A stretch of DNA of 64,000 bases from Streptomyces sp. BA2. GTDB taxonomy: Bacteria > Actinomycetota > Actinomycetes > Streptomycetales > Streptomycetaceae. The translations under genes and the position numbers were made by a program. Of the stretch, positions 36,040-46,506 are shown piece after piece (position 1 is the stretch's first letter; every line of letters begins with the position of its first letter). The stretch spans positions 4,786,001 through 4,850,000 of the forward strand of contig NZ_WSRO01000002.1 in NCBI RefSeq assembly GCF_009769735.1, given 5' to 3'. The notes under the pieces were generated by a model. That model saw only the letters and a program-made list of their open reading frames with translations. It did no database searches and was not told where the DNA came from.

Positions 36040-37248
36040 TCAGTGGTGGACGGGCGTCGCCTGCTCGACAGGGGCCATGCCCGTGACGACCCGGCTGGGA
36101 GTGGCCGAGCGGCGCTCGAGCGTGGCCGAGACGACGGCCAGGAGGAGCGCGGAGCCCGCGAGAACCGCGCCCACCCAGTTCGGGGCGGTGTAGCCGAGGC
36201 CCGCGGAGATCACGAGGCCACCGAGCCAGGCCGAGAGCGCGTTGCCGAGGTTGAAGGCGCCGATGTTCATGGCCGAGGCGAGCGTTGGCGCGCCGGAGGC
36301 CTGGTCGAGCACCCTCTTCTGCAGCGGCGGCACGGTGGCGAAGCCCAGGGCACCGATCAGCGTGATGGTCACGGCTGCCGCGATCTTGTTGTGCGCGGTG
36401 AGGGTGAAGAGGGCGAGCACGACGGCCAGCGCGCTCAGCGAGATGTAGAGCAGCGGCATCAGGGCTCGGTCCGCGAACTTTCCGCCGATCAGGTTGCCCG
36501 CGACCATGCCGAGACCGAAGAGGACGAGGAGCCAGGTCACGGAGGAGTCCGCGTAGCCGGCGACGTCCGTCATCATCGGCGCGAGGTAGGTGACGGCCGC
36601 GAAGACACCGCCGAAGCCGAGGATCGTCATCGCCATGGCGAGCAGCACCTGGACGTTGCGGAACGCGGCCAGCTCGTGGCGCAGCCGTACGCCCTCGGGC
36701 TTGGGCAGGTCAGGAACGAGCTTGGCGATACCGGCCAGGCCGATGACGCCGAGGCCCGCGACGATCGCGAAGGTGGTGCGCCAGCCGAGGGTCTGCCCGA
36801 CGAGCGTGCCGAGCGGCACACCGACCACGTTGGCCACGGTCAGGCCCGTGAACATCATGGCGATGGCTCCGGCCTTCTTCTCCGGCGCGACCAGTTCGGC
36901 CGCGACGACCGAGCCGATGCCGAAGAACGCGCCGTGGGCGAGCGAGGCGACGACGCGGCCCGCCAGCATGACGCCGAAAGCCGGGGCCACGGCGGAGAGC
37001 AGGTTGCCCGCGATGAACAGGCCCATGAGCAGCATCAGCATCCGCTTGCGCGAGATACGGGTGCCGAGGGCGGTCATCAGGGGAGCGCCGAGCACGACGC
37101 CGAGTGCGTAGCCGGTCACGAGGAGGCCGGCCGTGGGGATGGAGACGCCGAAGTCACCCGCGACCTCAGGGAGCAGTCCCATGATCACGAACTCTGTGGT
37201 CCCGATTCCGAAGGCCCCGATCGCGAGGGCCAGTAGCGCGAGAGGCAT
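36040..37248 (-). CDS. MFS transporter, drug-efflux type (AraJ/Bmr-like)
   Basis: This 402-residue protein has twelve predicted helices and starts PLALLALAIGAFGIGTTEFVIMGLLPEVAGDFGV, typical of 12-helix DHA1 exporters. Motif A-like ALGTRISRKRMLM lies after helix 2 and VGVPLGTLVGQTLGWRTTF (motif C region) in helix 5. It probably exports small hydrophobic compounds by proton antiport. The ATG at 37248 has GGAAGG before it. It is divergent from a MarR gene, the usual pairing for an inducible efflux pump. Confidence 0.9.
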   Translation of the reverse strand: MPLALLALAIGAFGIGTTEFVIMGLLPEVAGDFGVSIPTAGLLVTGYALGVVLGAPLMTALGTRISRKRMLMLLMGLFIAGNLLSAVAPAFGVMLAGRVVASLAHGAFFGIGSVVAAELVAPEKKAGAIAMMFTGLTVANVVGVPLGTLVGQTLGWRTTFAIVAGLGVIGLAGIAKLVPDLPKPEGVRLRHELAAFRNVQVLLAMAMTILGFGGVFAAVTYLAPMMTDVAGYADSSVTWLLVLFGLGMVAGNLIGGKFADRALMPLLYISLSALAVVLALFTLTAHNKIAAAVTITLIGALGFATVPPLQKRVLDQASGAPTLASAMNIGAFNLGNALSAWLGGLVISAGLGYTAPNWVGAVLAGSALLLAVVSATLERRSATPSRVVTGMAPVEQATPVHH

Positions 37249-37389
37249 GGTTCTACCTTCCAAGACGATTGCAGGTGCGCTTAGCTTGCGTTCACAATAG
37301 TTGCGCACGCGGGTTACTTGCAACCGCTGGATATTGCATCAGTGGACTATCCTGGTCCTCAGCAGCTCCGGGACGGAGGAACAAGAGCC

Positions 37390-37848
37390 ATGACAGCGAC
37401 GGACCCCGCACTGACCGCCCTTGCGCAGGGCTGGTGCACGCTCTCCCTGCTCCACGGGAAGATCGAGACCCACATCGAGCGCGCCCTGCAGGCCGAGCAC
37501 GACCTCAGCGTGCGCGAGTACTCCCTGCTGGACGTCCTCAGCCGCCAGCACGACGGGGAGGGCGGCCATCTGCAGATGAAGCAGGTCGCCGACGCCGTCG
37601 TACTCAGCCAGAGCGCCACCACGCGCCTGGTCACCCGGCTCGAGGACCGCGGGCTGCTGTCCCGCTACCTGTGCCCCACCGACCGCCGCGGCATCTACAC
37701 GGACGTCAGCGAGTCGGGCGCCGCACTCCTCGCCGAGGCGCGCCCCACCAACGACGCCGCGCTGCGCGAGGCGCTCGACGAGGCGGCGCTGAACCCGGAG
37801 CTGGCACCGCTGGTCAGGGCCGTGGAAGCGGTGCGGGTCCCGGCGTAG
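37390..37848 (+). CDS. MarR-family regulator
   Basis: This 152-residue winged-helix regulator has LQMKQVADAVVLSQSATTRLVTRLEDRGLLSRYLCPTDRRGIYTDVSESG with the recognition helix and wing typical of MarR. The ATG at 37390 follows GGAGG ten bases upstream. It probably represses itself and the divergent MFS gene. The 141-bp gap holds several TTGCA/TTGCG half-sites (37269-37340) but I could not define one clean palindrome. Its stop is in a tandem duplication. Confidence 0.9.
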   Translation: MTATDPALTALAQGWCTLSLLHGKIETHIERALQAEHDLSVREYSLLDVLSRQHDGEGGHLQMKQVADAVVLSQSATTRLVTRLEDRGLLSRYLCPTDRRGIYTDVSESGAALLAEARPTNDAALREALDEAALNPELAPLVRAVEAVRVPA

Positions 37849-37881
37849 ATCTTCAGTCGGGTCCCGGCGTAGATCCTCAGT
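37834..37881. repeat. 24-bp tandem duplication across a stop codon
   Basis: Copies at 37834-37857 and 37858-37881 abut and differ by one base. The TAG of the MarR gene (37846-37848) is inside the first copy. Confidence 0.88.
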
Positions 37882-37937
37882 GAGGGTTGAGTGGCCTGCC
37901 CTGCCGGAAAGGCGGGTGGCTGCATAGGCTGCGTCTC

Positions 37938-38390
37938 ATGGGAGATCTTGAGATACGCCCGGCGGTCGCCGACGACATCCCCGCCATCGTGGAGATGCTC
38001 GCCGACGACCCCCTGGGCAGCACGCGCGAGTCGCCGGACGACCTCACCCCGTACCTCACCGCGTTCGAACGCCTCGCCGCGGACCCGAACCAGCACCAGG
38101 TCGTCGCCGCGCGCGAGGGACGCGTCGTCGGCACGCTGCAGCTCACGATCGTTCCGGGCCTGTCCCGGAAGGGAGCACTTCGGTCCATCATCGAGGGCGT
38201 GCGCGTCCACGCCGACGAGCGCGGCAGCGGCCTCGGAACCCGCTTCATCGAGTGGGCCGTCGATGAATCCCGGCGCCAGGGCTGCCAGTTGGTGCAGCTG
38301 ACCTCCGATGCCACCCGCACCGATGCCCGCCGTTTCTACGAGCGGCTGGGGTTCACGGCATCGCACGTGGGGTTCAAGCTGCAGCTCTGA
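37938..38390 (+). CDS. GNAT-family N-acetyltransferase
   Basis: This 150-residue single GNAT domain has EIRPAVADDIPAIVEMLADD, GTLQLTIVPGLS, RVHADERGSGLGTRFIEWAVDESRRQGC (acetyl-CoA loop RGSGLG) and TRTDARRFYERLGF. The acceptor is unknown. TAGGCT (37925-37930) ahead of the ATG and the absence of a ribosome site suggest a leaderless message from its own promoter. It converges with the serine hydrolase gene at a parS-centred hairpin. Confidence 0.89.
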   Translation: MGDLEIRPAVADDIPAIVEMLADDPLGSTRESPDDLTPYLTAFERLAADPNQHQVVAAREGRVVGTLQLTIVPGLSRKGALRSIIEGVRVHADERGSGLGTRFIEWAVDESRRQGCQLVQLTSDATRTDARRFYERLGFTASHVGFKLQL

Positions 38391-38413
38391 CGCCGCTGTT
38401 GATGCGTCATGCC

Positions 38414-38451
38414 GCTGGGCGTCGTGTTTCACGTGAAACACGACGCCCAGC
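38414..38451. terminator. Perfect 38-bp palindrome at convergent gene ends, parS at its centre
   Basis: Arms of 19 bp (38414-38432 and 38433-38451) are fully complementary without a spacer. It lies between the stops of the GNAT and serine hydrolase genes. Such a stem would act as a bidirectional terminator in RNA. Its central 14 bp are a parS. Confidence 0.85.
38426..38439. promoter_or_regulatory. parS site
   Basis: An exact GTTTCACGTGAAAC lies between convergent genes, embedded in the 38-bp palindrome. Confidence 0.94.
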
Positions 38452-38486
38452 CGTCTCGTACGAGGTCTTCGAGGTCTTACGAGCTC

Positions 38487-39869
38487 TTACTGGGGAAGCC
38501 CGCGCCACCCCTCCCGGTCCACCCCACCCGGCACGGGAGCCCCCGCGTCGTACGGCTCCCGGGTGAAGAAGAACGACCCCAGGTCGAGATGGCTCACCGT
38601 CCCGTCGGGCCGCCGCACCGCCCGCAGCTGCTCCCCGGCGAAGTAGCCGTCGAGCCCGGTCCAGGAGCCGTCACCGTTCGGCAGGAATCGCGATCCGCGG
38701 CCCTGGCCCTCGATGGGCGACAGGTCGAGTGCTCCCTCGGCCTGCGGCCGCAGCACGAAGGTGCTCGTCCCCCAGTACCAGGGCCCCGCCAGCTCCAGCA
38801 GCCCCTCATCGAGCTCGGTCAGGGGACGCCACGCCTCCGGGATACGAGGCTCGGCCTCGGCCACGATCTTCAGCAGGTCGAGAGCCAGCGCCGTCACGGC
38901 AGGGCCGGAGGTGCAGTTGGTCAGCGTGACCGCCACCAGGCCGTCCTCCGCGCTCGCCCACAGCCCGGCCATGAAGCCCGGCAGTGAGCCCCCGTGCCCG
39001 GCAAAGGTGCGCCCGTCCCCACGGATCAGCTGCGTCCCCAGGCCGTACGTCACGTCCCAGTCCCCTGGGGGCAGAGGCGACGCCGGCGCCCGCATCTCCC
39101 GCACCGTATCGGCGCACAGGACCCGGTCGTCGCCCTCCAGGAGGAAGGCGGCGAAGCGACCCAGGTCCGCCGTCGTGGACCACAGCTGCCCGGCCGGAGC
39201 CATGAGGCCCAGGTCCTCGGCGGGTTCGGGCATCATCACGTCCGCCCACGGATGGACGGCCCAGCCACCGGCATGCGGGGCCTGCGGCTGCGCACTCGTC
39301 CGGTCCAGGCCCAGCGGCTCCAGGACCTCGCGGCGCAGCACCGCTTCCCAGGAGTCCCCCCGCAGCGCCTCGATCAGCGAACCGAGCAGCGTGTAACCGG
39401 GGTTGGAGTAGTGGAACCGGCGCCCGGTGGGGTGCTTGAAAGGATGCTCACCGAGTACGTCATCGAGCTCGGGGCGCTGCGAGGCCGGCGTACGCTCCCA
39501 CCACTCACCTGGGGTCTCGGCCGCCAACCCGCTGGTGTGCGCGAGCAGTTCCGCGATGGTGACGTCGCCCGCGGCAGTTCCCGTGAGGTGCTTCTCCAGA
39601 GGGTCGGAGAGGTCGAGGGCGCCCTCGTCGCGCAGCCGCATCACCAGTACGGCGGTGAAGGTCTTGGTGATCGAGCCGATGCGGTACTGGACGTCCTCGT
39701 CCGGTGCATGCCCCGCGACGCAGGTGCGCCCCTCGGTCCACACCAACTCGCCGTCCCTGAGCACCGAGGCGACGAGCGAGGGCGCTCTCCCCTCCGCCTG
39801 AGCGGTGGCGACTCGGTGCAGCAGGGCTCGACGGGTGGTGGGCAGCAACTCTTCACGCGGTGATGTCAT
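38487..39869 (-). CDS. Serine hydrolase, beta-lactamase class C family
   Basis: This 460-residue protein has SxxK at Ser66-Lys69 (RIGSITKTF), a YSN motif in FHYSNPGYTLLGSLIEAL and GHGGSLPGF in the place of KTG. These are the active-site elements of class C beta-lactamase-like peptidases and esterases. No signal peptide is evident, so a cytoplasmic esterase or peptidase is more likely than a resistance enzyme. The last 130 residues form an extra beta-rich domain seen in some relatives. Confidence 0.88.
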   Translation of the reverse strand: MTSPREELLPTTRRALLHRVATAQAEGRAPSLVASVLRDGELVWTEGRTCVAGHAPDEDVQYRIGSITKTFTAVLVMRLRDEGALDLSDPLEKHLTGTAAGDVTIAELLAHTSGLAAETPGEWWERTPASQRPELDDVLGEHPFKHPTGRRFHYSNPGYTLLGSLIEALRGDSWEAVLRREVLEPLGLDRTSAQPQAPHAGGWAVHPWADVMMPEPAEDLGLMAPAGQLWSTTADLGRFAAFLLEGDDRVLCADTVREMRAPASPLPPGDWDVTYGLGTQLIRGDGRTFAGHGGSLPGFMAGLWASAEDGLVAVTLTNCTSGPAVTALALDLLKIVAEAEPRIPEAWRPLTELDEGLLELAGPWYWGTSTFVLRPQAEGALDLSPIEGQGRGSRFLPNGDGSWTGLDGYFAGEQLRAVRRPDGTVSHLDLGSFFFTREPYDAGAPVPGGVDREGWRGLPQ

Positions 39870-39941
39870 GGCCCCAGTCCACCTTCGGAGAAGCCGCGCG
39901 TCGAGCGAATTCCGCCGGCCACGCTACGCGGAACGCGTAGA

Positions 39942-40823
39942 TCAACCGCGCCGATCGGAACGCGTACCCGTGGCCTTGAAGAACGTGTAGTGGAAGGTCC
40001 CGTCGTCGTCCGCGGTCCTGCGCAGATCGGCCATCCCGCGGTCCCAGTCGGCCTCGGTGATGAGGGACGAGGCCAGCGCGTCGCCCCTGACGGATTCGAT
40101 CATGGCGATGAACGTGCTGCGAGTGAAGCCTTCGACCAGCTTGGGCCGGGTCCGGTCCGCGTAGACGGTGCAGGGCCGCACCCGGACGCCTTCGTAGCCG
40201 GCCTGCCTGAGGAGCGGCTGCAACTGCCGCCCGACCAGGGCGTTTCCCCCGCCGTCTGCCTGGAGCTGAACCAGGCAGTCGATCGCCGCACGGGCGTAGG
40301 CGCTGTCGGGATGGAAGAACGCCGACCCGTGGTCCCCTTCGATCACGGTGATCGTCCCGCCCGGCCGCAGCAGCCGCCGCAGTCCGGCGAGCGCCCGCTG
40401 GGCCGCCGCCAGATGCTCCAGGACGAAGCAGACGAAGATGTGGTCGAACTCGGCGTCCGGGAAAGGGAGAGCGAAGAGATCAGCACGGCGCCACTGCACG
40501 TGCGCGTCGGGCGCGTGCGCCGTCACGCGGGCGCCGGCCTTCGCCAGGGAGTCCGCCGAACGGTCGACGGCCACGAAACGGGCCCCCGGGCTGGAGTCGA
40601 TCAGGTGAACGGTCTGGGCGCCGACCCCGCATCCGACCTCCAGGACCCGGCTCCCCGCCGGATACGCCGTGTCGGCGTGCAGCAGCGCGGCGAGGGTGTC
40701 CGCCTGGTCCCCCAGCCTGCGGGCCTCACGGTGCGAGTATCCGTGGACGTAGTCAACTGCCGGTCGCGCGGCGGGATCCGGTGTCGTTGTGGTGGTGTCG
40801 GCTGCTGCGGCTGCTGTCTGCAT
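39942..40823 (-). CDS. Class I SAM-dependent methyltransferase
   Basis: This 293-residue protein has motif I VLEVGCGVGAQT, the acidic motif II end FVAVDRS, QWRRADLFALPFPDAEFDHIFVCFVLEHL and LLRPGGTITVIEGDHGS. These are hallmarks of UbiE/Methyltransf_11-like enzymes. The substrate is unknown, probably a small molecule. The N-terminus is Thr/Ala-rich. Only 28 bp separate its start from the divergent MocR-type regulator, which may control it. Confidence 0.88.
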   Translation of the reverse strand: MQTAAAAADTTTTTPDPAARPAVDYVHGYSHREARRLGDQADTLAALLHADTAYPAGSRVLEVGCGVGAQTVHLIDSSPGARFVAVDRSADSLAKAGARVTAHAPDAHVQWRRADLFALPFPDAEFDHIFVCFVLEHLAAAQRALAGLRRLLRPGGTITVIEGDHGSAFFHPDSAYARAAIDCLVQLQADGGGNALVGRQLQPLLRQAGYEGVRVRPCTVYADRTRPKLVEGFTRSTFIAMIESVRGDALASSLITEADWDRGMADLRRTADDDGTFHYTFFKATGTRSDRRG

Positions 40824-40851
40824 GACTTCACCCTGGTGCCACTATGGCCCG

Positions 40852-42423
40852 GTGAACAGGTCCAATGACAGCGCCACTGACCAGTCCATAACGAACGGGG
40901 CAGGGTCCCAGGGCCCGGGATCCGCAACCGACGCGGCAGAGTCCCCGCCCCAAGGATCCGCGACGTACGAGGCACCGGCCGGTGCCGACTTCCTCCAGCT
41001 GAACATCGACGACGCCCCGGCGGGTGGCCGCGCGGACTGGCTGGCCCGGCACCTGCGCCTCGCGATAGCGGACGGCCGCCTGCCGGTGGGCAGCAGGCTC
41101 CCGGCCACCCGCGTCCTCGCGGGCGAACTCCGCGTGTCCCGCGGCGTCATCACCGAGGCCTACCAGCGCCTGAGCGAGGACGGACACGTCGCCGGGCGGG
41201 GGCGAAACGGCACGGTAGTGGTCGCCGCACCGGCGAAAGCCCGGCCCGAGGCGCCCGCGGACCCGCCTCCGCCGCCCCCGAGTGTCTTGTTCGCCGCCCC
41301 GCCCGGCACGGATGTCTTCGACGCGCTGCGATCCGCCCCGGCCCGGATCGATCTCTCGCCCGGCATGCCCGATCTCGCCGCCTTCCCCCGCACCGCGTGG
41401 CTGAGCGCCGAACGCACCGTACTCAAGGAGCTCTCGGCGTCCGACTTCGGTTACGGAGACCCGCGCGGGGCCCCGGCGCTGCGGATCGCCGTCGCCGACT
41501 GGCTGGCCCGCAACCGAGGCATCCGCGCCGACCCGGGCGACGTGGTCATCGCCGCGGGCACCGCCCAGACCCTCACCCTGCTCGGCCAGGTGCTGCACGG
41601 CGACGGCATCCGCGCGGTAGCCGTGGAGGACCCCGGCTCGCTCGGCGCCCGCCAGCATCTGCGCAACGGCGGCCTCGCCACCCCACCGGTCCCGGTCGAC
41701 GCCGACGGCATCCGCGTCGACGAGCTGCGTGCCACGGACGCCCCCGCGGTGCTGCTGACTCCGGCGCACCAGTTCCCGACGGGCGTGGTGCTCGGCGGTG
41801 AACGGCGGCGTGACCTGATGCGCTGGGCCACCGAGCGGGGCGGGCTCATCATCGAGGACGACTACGACGCCGAGCACCGCTACGACCGCGCTCCGGTCCC
41901 CGCCCTGCGCTCCCTGCTCGCCGAGCACGTCTGCTACGCCGGGAGCGTGTCCAAGCTGCTCGCTCCGGCGCTGCGCATCGGCTGGGTCCTCGCGCCGCCG
42001 AGGTACCGGGACGCGCTGGTCGCCGCCAAGCGCTTCGCCGACCTCGGCAACGCCGTCCTGCCCCAGCTCGTCCTGGCCCAGCTGATGGAATCGGGCGCCC
42101 TGGAACGCCAGTTGCGTCTCCTGCGCGGCCGCCACCGCCGCCGCCGGGACGCGATGATCGCCGCGGTGAGCACTCATCTGCCGCAGGCCCTCGTGCACGG
42201 CGCCGCGGCGGGCCTGCACCTGACGATCACCTTCGACGCCGGCTTCCGCGACACCGACCTCGCGGCGGCAGCCCTGGCCCGCGGCGTGAAGGTCCAGCCC
42301 CTGTCCTGGCACAGCCAACGGCCGCACCGCCCCGGCCTGGTACTCGGCTACGCCGCTCCCACCGCCACCGACATCGCCGAGGGCATGGCCACCCTCGGCA
42401 AGACCTTGCGGCACCTGTCCTGA
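40852..42423 (+). CDS. MocR/PdxR-type regulator (GntR head, aminotransferase body)
   Basis: This 523-residue protein joins a GntR winged helix (about 60-135, with ADWLARHLRLAIADGRLPVGSRLPATRVLAGELRVSRGVITEAYQRL) to a fold-type I aminotransferase domain. The latter has DFGYGDPRGAPALRIAVADWL, LLTPAHQFPTG, IIEDDYDAEHRYDR and the PLP lysine in YAGSVSKLLAPALRIGW. MocR proteins sense PLP or amino compounds; PdxR activates vitamin B6 synthesis. No pdx gene is adjacent, so its target may be the divergent methyltransferase. The GTG start has no ribosome site and may be leaderless. Confidence 0.9.
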   Translation: MNRSNDSATDQSITNGAGSQGPGSATDAAESPPQGSATYEAPAGADFLQLNIDDAPAGGRADWLARHLRLAIADGRLPVGSRLPATRVLAGELRVSRGVITEAYQRLSEDGHVAGRGRNGTVVVAAPAKARPEAPADPPPPPPSVLFAAPPGTDVFDALRSAPARIDLSPGMPDLAAFPRTAWLSAERTVLKELSASDFGYGDPRGAPALRIAVADWLARNRGIRADPGDVVIAAGTAQTLTLLGQVLHGDGIRAVAVEDPGSLGARQHLRNGGLATPPVPVDADGIRVDELRATDAPAVLLTPAHQFPTGVVLGGERRRDLMRWATERGGLIIEDDYDAEHRYDRAPVPALRSLLAEHVCYAGSVSKLLAPALRIGWVLAPPRYRDALVAAKRFADLGNAVLPQLVLAQLMESGALERQLRLLRGRHRRRRDAMIAAVSTHLPQALVHGAAAGLHLTITFDAGFRDTDLAAAALARGVKVQPLSWHSQRPHRPGLVLGYAAPTATDIAEGMATLGKTLRHLS

Positions 42424-42532
42424 CGTACCGCCGGAACGAAACTGCTACGACGGTGGAGGGTCTCGCCGCCGATGAGTTTCCCGCTCCGTGCCGGTCTATA
42501 CGCGTGAGACCTCCTCACGGAAGGCTGGCGCC

Positions 42533-43096
42533 ATGCGGAAATTGATCTTCGGCATGAACCTGACCCTGGACGGCTACATCGCCGCGCCCGGCGACGACAT
42601 CGGCTGGAGCGTGCCGAGCGACGAGCTGTTCCAGTTCTGGTCCGACCAGTTGCAGGCGACCGACCTGTCGCTCTACGGGCGCAAGCTGTGGCAGACGATG
42701 AGCTCCTACTGGCCGACCGGCGACCAACAGCCCAACGCCACCCCGGCGGAGATCGAGTTCGCGCACCGCTGGCGGGACATGTCGAAGGTGGTGTTCTCCT
42801 CGACGATCGACAAGGTCGACTGGAACACCCGCCTGGTCACCGGCGACGCGGCCGCCGAGATCACCCGGCTCAAGGCCGAGGACGGCGGCCCGATGGACAT
42901 CGGCGGCGCGACGCTCGCCGGGGCGGCCATGCGGGCCGGGCTGATCGACGAGTACGTGCTGGCCACCGCGCCGGTCCTGGTGGGCGGCGGCACGCCGTTC
43001 TTCACCGCGCTGGACAGCTGGGTGAACCTGAACCTGGTGGAGACGCGGACGTTTCCCTGCGGCGTGATCCTGACCAGGTACGAGACGAGGCGCTGA
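42533..43096 (+). CDS. Dihydrofolate reductase-family protein (RibD C-terminal fold)
   Basis: This 187-residue protein starts MRKLIFGMNLTLDGYIAAPGDDIGW and continues SLYGRKLWQTMSSYWP, KVVFSSTIDKVDWNTRLV, DIGGATLAGAAMRAGLIDEYVLATAPVLVGGGTPFF. This is the RibD C-terminal/DHFR-like group of NADPH reductases with unknown substrates, not true folate reductase. GGAAGG precedes the ATG at 42533. It converges with dnaB, 31 bp apart. Confidence 0.88.
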   Translation: MRKLIFGMNLTLDGYIAAPGDDIGWSVPSDELFQFWSDQLQATDLSLYGRKLWQTMSSYWPTGDQQPNATPAEIEFAHRWRDMSKVVFSSTIDKVDWNTRLVTGDAAAEITRLKAEDGGPMDIGGATLAGAAMRAGLIDEYVLATAPVLVGGGTPFFTALDSWVNLNLVETRTFPCGVILTRYETRR

Positions 43097-43127
43097 GCGC
43101 CGTCCGGGAGTCACGGACCCGGAACCG

Positions 43128-44606
<1,479 letters not shown>

Positions 44607-45066
44607 CGGGCCACCTCCCTCATGTCCGCCGCGCGGACCTAGCCGTGCCCCTCTTTCTTACGGCACGACACTGACAAATAAGCGGCCCAACTCCGGTTCT
44701 GACGCGTCGGATTTACGGGCTTTCCGAGGCAGGATCACGAGGGGGGCGCCGCCCTACGGTAGGCCCGTGGCCACCGTCAGCCAATCTGGTTATCCACAGG
44801 CGGTGTGGATGACGGGCGCGTTGCTGTGGAGAACCCCGCCAAACCTGTGCACGGCTCGGTGGACAGCCCTGTGAACAAGCACTCAGCCTTCTCTATAAAC
44901 ACGCCCTGACCTGCACGTTTCGCATCCACCGGCTGTGCAGAAGAAAAACTTCCCCAGTCGGACCAAGATCCTGCCGAACAGCGTCCCGAAGAGTGTCCGA
45001 CTCGAGACCAGGTAAGGGTCTTAATGGCATTGCATCTCTTACCTGTGGAAGATTAGATTGGTGTCC
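44607..45066. other. dnaB upstream region
   Basis: This 460-bp gap between divergent dnaB and the MATE gene has no credible gene. It holds the DnaA boxes at 44791-44834 with further degenerate copies down to about 44880. TAGATT (45054-45059) is a likely -10 box for a leaderless MATE transcript. Confidence 0.6.
44791..44834. promoter_or_regulatory. Cluster of DnaA boxes upstream of dnaB
   Basis: TTATCCACA (44791-44799, plus strand), TCATCCACA (44805-44813, minus) and TTCTCCACA (44826-44834, minus) fit the Streptomyces DnaA box. Weaker sites follow (GGTGGACAG near 44859-44867 and TGTGAACAA near 44871-44879). It may titrate DnaA, regulate dnaB, or both. Confidence 0.8.
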
Positions 45067-46404
45067 ATGACGCAGGCTCCCGCGGCGACCAAGGCCGCTC
45101 GGCGACAGCATGACCGAGAGATCATCGCCCTCGCCGTTCCCGCCTTCGGCGCACTCGTCGCCGAGCCTCTCTTCGTGATGGCCGACAGCGCCATCGTGGG
45201 CCATCTCGGCACCGCACAACTGGCCGGACTCGGCGTCGCCTCGGCGCTCCTCACCACCGCCGTGAGCGTCTTCGTCTTCCTCGCCTACGCGACCACGGCC
45301 GCCGTAGCCCGCCGGGTGGGCGCCGGTGATCTGCAGGCCGCCATCCGCCAGGGCATGGACGGCGTCTGGCTCGCCCTCCTGCTCGGCGCCGCCGTCATCG
45401 CCGTCGTCCTTCCCACCGCGCCCGCGCTCGTGGAGCTCTTCGGAGCATCGGACACCGCGGCACCGTACGCGATCACGTACCTCCGTATCTCCTCGCTCGG
45501 CATCCCCGCCATGCTCGTCGTGCTCGCCTCCACCGGTGTCCTGCGCGGACTGCAGGACACGAAGACCCCGCTGTACGTGGCGATCGGCGGCTTCGTCGCC
45601 AACGGCGTCCTCAACGTGGTCCTCGTCTACGGAGCCGGCCTGGGCATCGCCGGCTCCGCCTGGGGCACCGTCATCGCCCAGTGCGCGATGGCCGCCGTCT
45701 ACCTCTTCGTCGTCGTCCGCGGAGCCAGACGCCACGGCGCCTCCCTGCGCCCCGACGCCGCCGGCATCAGAGCCTGCGCCCAAGCGGGCGCACCACTCCT
45801 CGTCCGTACGCTCTCACTGCGGGCGATTCTGATGATCGCGACCGCGGTGGCGGCCCGCCTCGGCGACGCCGATGTGGCCGCCCACCAGATCATCCTGTCC
45901 CTGTGGAGCCTGCTGGCCTTCGCACTCGACGCCATCGCCATCGCCGGCCAGGCGATCATCGGCCGCTACCTGGGCGCGAACGATCCCCAGGGCGCGCGCG
46001 ACGTCTGCCGCCGCATGGTGCAGTGGGGCATCGCATCGGGGGTCGTGCTCGGCGGGCTTGTCGTCCTCGCCCGGCCGCTGTTCATCCCGCTCTTCTCCAG
46101 CGACTCCGTCGTCCAGGACGCGGCCCTGCCCGCACTTGTGGTGGTGGCCATCTCCCAGCCGATCTGCGGCATCGTCTACGTCCTTGACGGCGTCCTGATG
46201 GGCGCGGGAGACGGCCCGTATCTGGCCTGGGCGATGCTGGCCACACTGGCGGTCTTCGCTCCGGCGGCGCTCCTCGTGCCGACCTTCGGCGGCGGACTGA
46301 CCGCCGTCTGGGCAGCGATGACCCTGATGATGGCGGTCCGCATGGTGACCCTCTGGCTGCGCACACGCTCCGGCCACTGGATCGTCACCGGCGCCACCCG
46401 CTGA
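45067..46404 (+). CDS. MATE-family efflux transporter (DinF-like)
   Basis: This 445-residue protein has twelve helices. Typical MATE segments are IIALAVPAFGALVAEPLFVMADSAIVGHLGTAQLAGLGVASA in the first half and RLGDADVAAHQIILSLWSLLAFALDAIAIAGQAIIGRYLG in the second. It exports organic cations or metabolites using a sodium or proton gradient. The ATG at 45067 was chosen because TAGATT lies seven bases upstream as a leaderless -10 element. GTG 45061 and TTG 45058 are alternatives. Confidence 0.91.
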   Translation: MTQAPAATKAARRQHDREIIALAVPAFGALVAEPLFVMADSAIVGHLGTAQLAGLGVASALLTTAVSVFVFLAYATTAAVARRVGAGDLQAAIRQGMDGVWLALLLGAAVIAVVLPTAPALVELFGASDTAAPYAITYLRISSLGIPAMLVVLASTGVLRGLQDTKTPLYVAIGGFVANGVLNVVLVYGAGLGIAGSAWGTVIAQCAMAAVYLFVVVRGARRHGASLRPDAAGIRACAQAGAPLLVRTLSLRAILMIATAVAARLGDADVAAHQIILSLWSLLAFALDAIAIAGQAIIGRYLGANDPQGARDVCRRMVQWGIASGVVLGGLVVLARPLFIPLFSSDSVVQDAALPALVVVAISQPICGIVYVLDGVLMGAGDGPYLAWAMLATLAVFAPAALLVPTFGGGLTAVWAAMTLMMAVRMVTLWLRTRSGHWIVTGATR

Positions 46405-46430
46405 GCCTGACCCGCTGTTTCACGGCGGCT

Positions 46431-46444
46431 GTTTCACGTGAAAC
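46431..46444. promoter_or_regulatory. parS site
   Basis: An exact GTTTCACGTGAAAC lies between the convergent MATE and rplI genes, two bases before a terminator stem. Confidence 0.94.
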
Positions 46445-46445
46445 A

Positions 46446-46478
46446 CGTTGGGCCGCACCCTGAGGGTGCGGCCCAACG
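46446..46478. terminator. Bidirectional terminator, MATE gene / rplI
   Basis: A perfect 15-bp stem (46446-46460 with 46464-46478) with a TGA loop lies between convergent genes. Confidence 0.9.
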
Positions 46479-46506
46479 GTTGCTTCAGCTCTGCCAAGCG
46501 CAGTGC

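Noticed and set aside
38487..39869. Serine hydrolase as a true antibiotic beta-lactamase
   Set aside because: No signal peptide and an extra C-terminal domain; the class C fold is widely used by esterases and peptidases.
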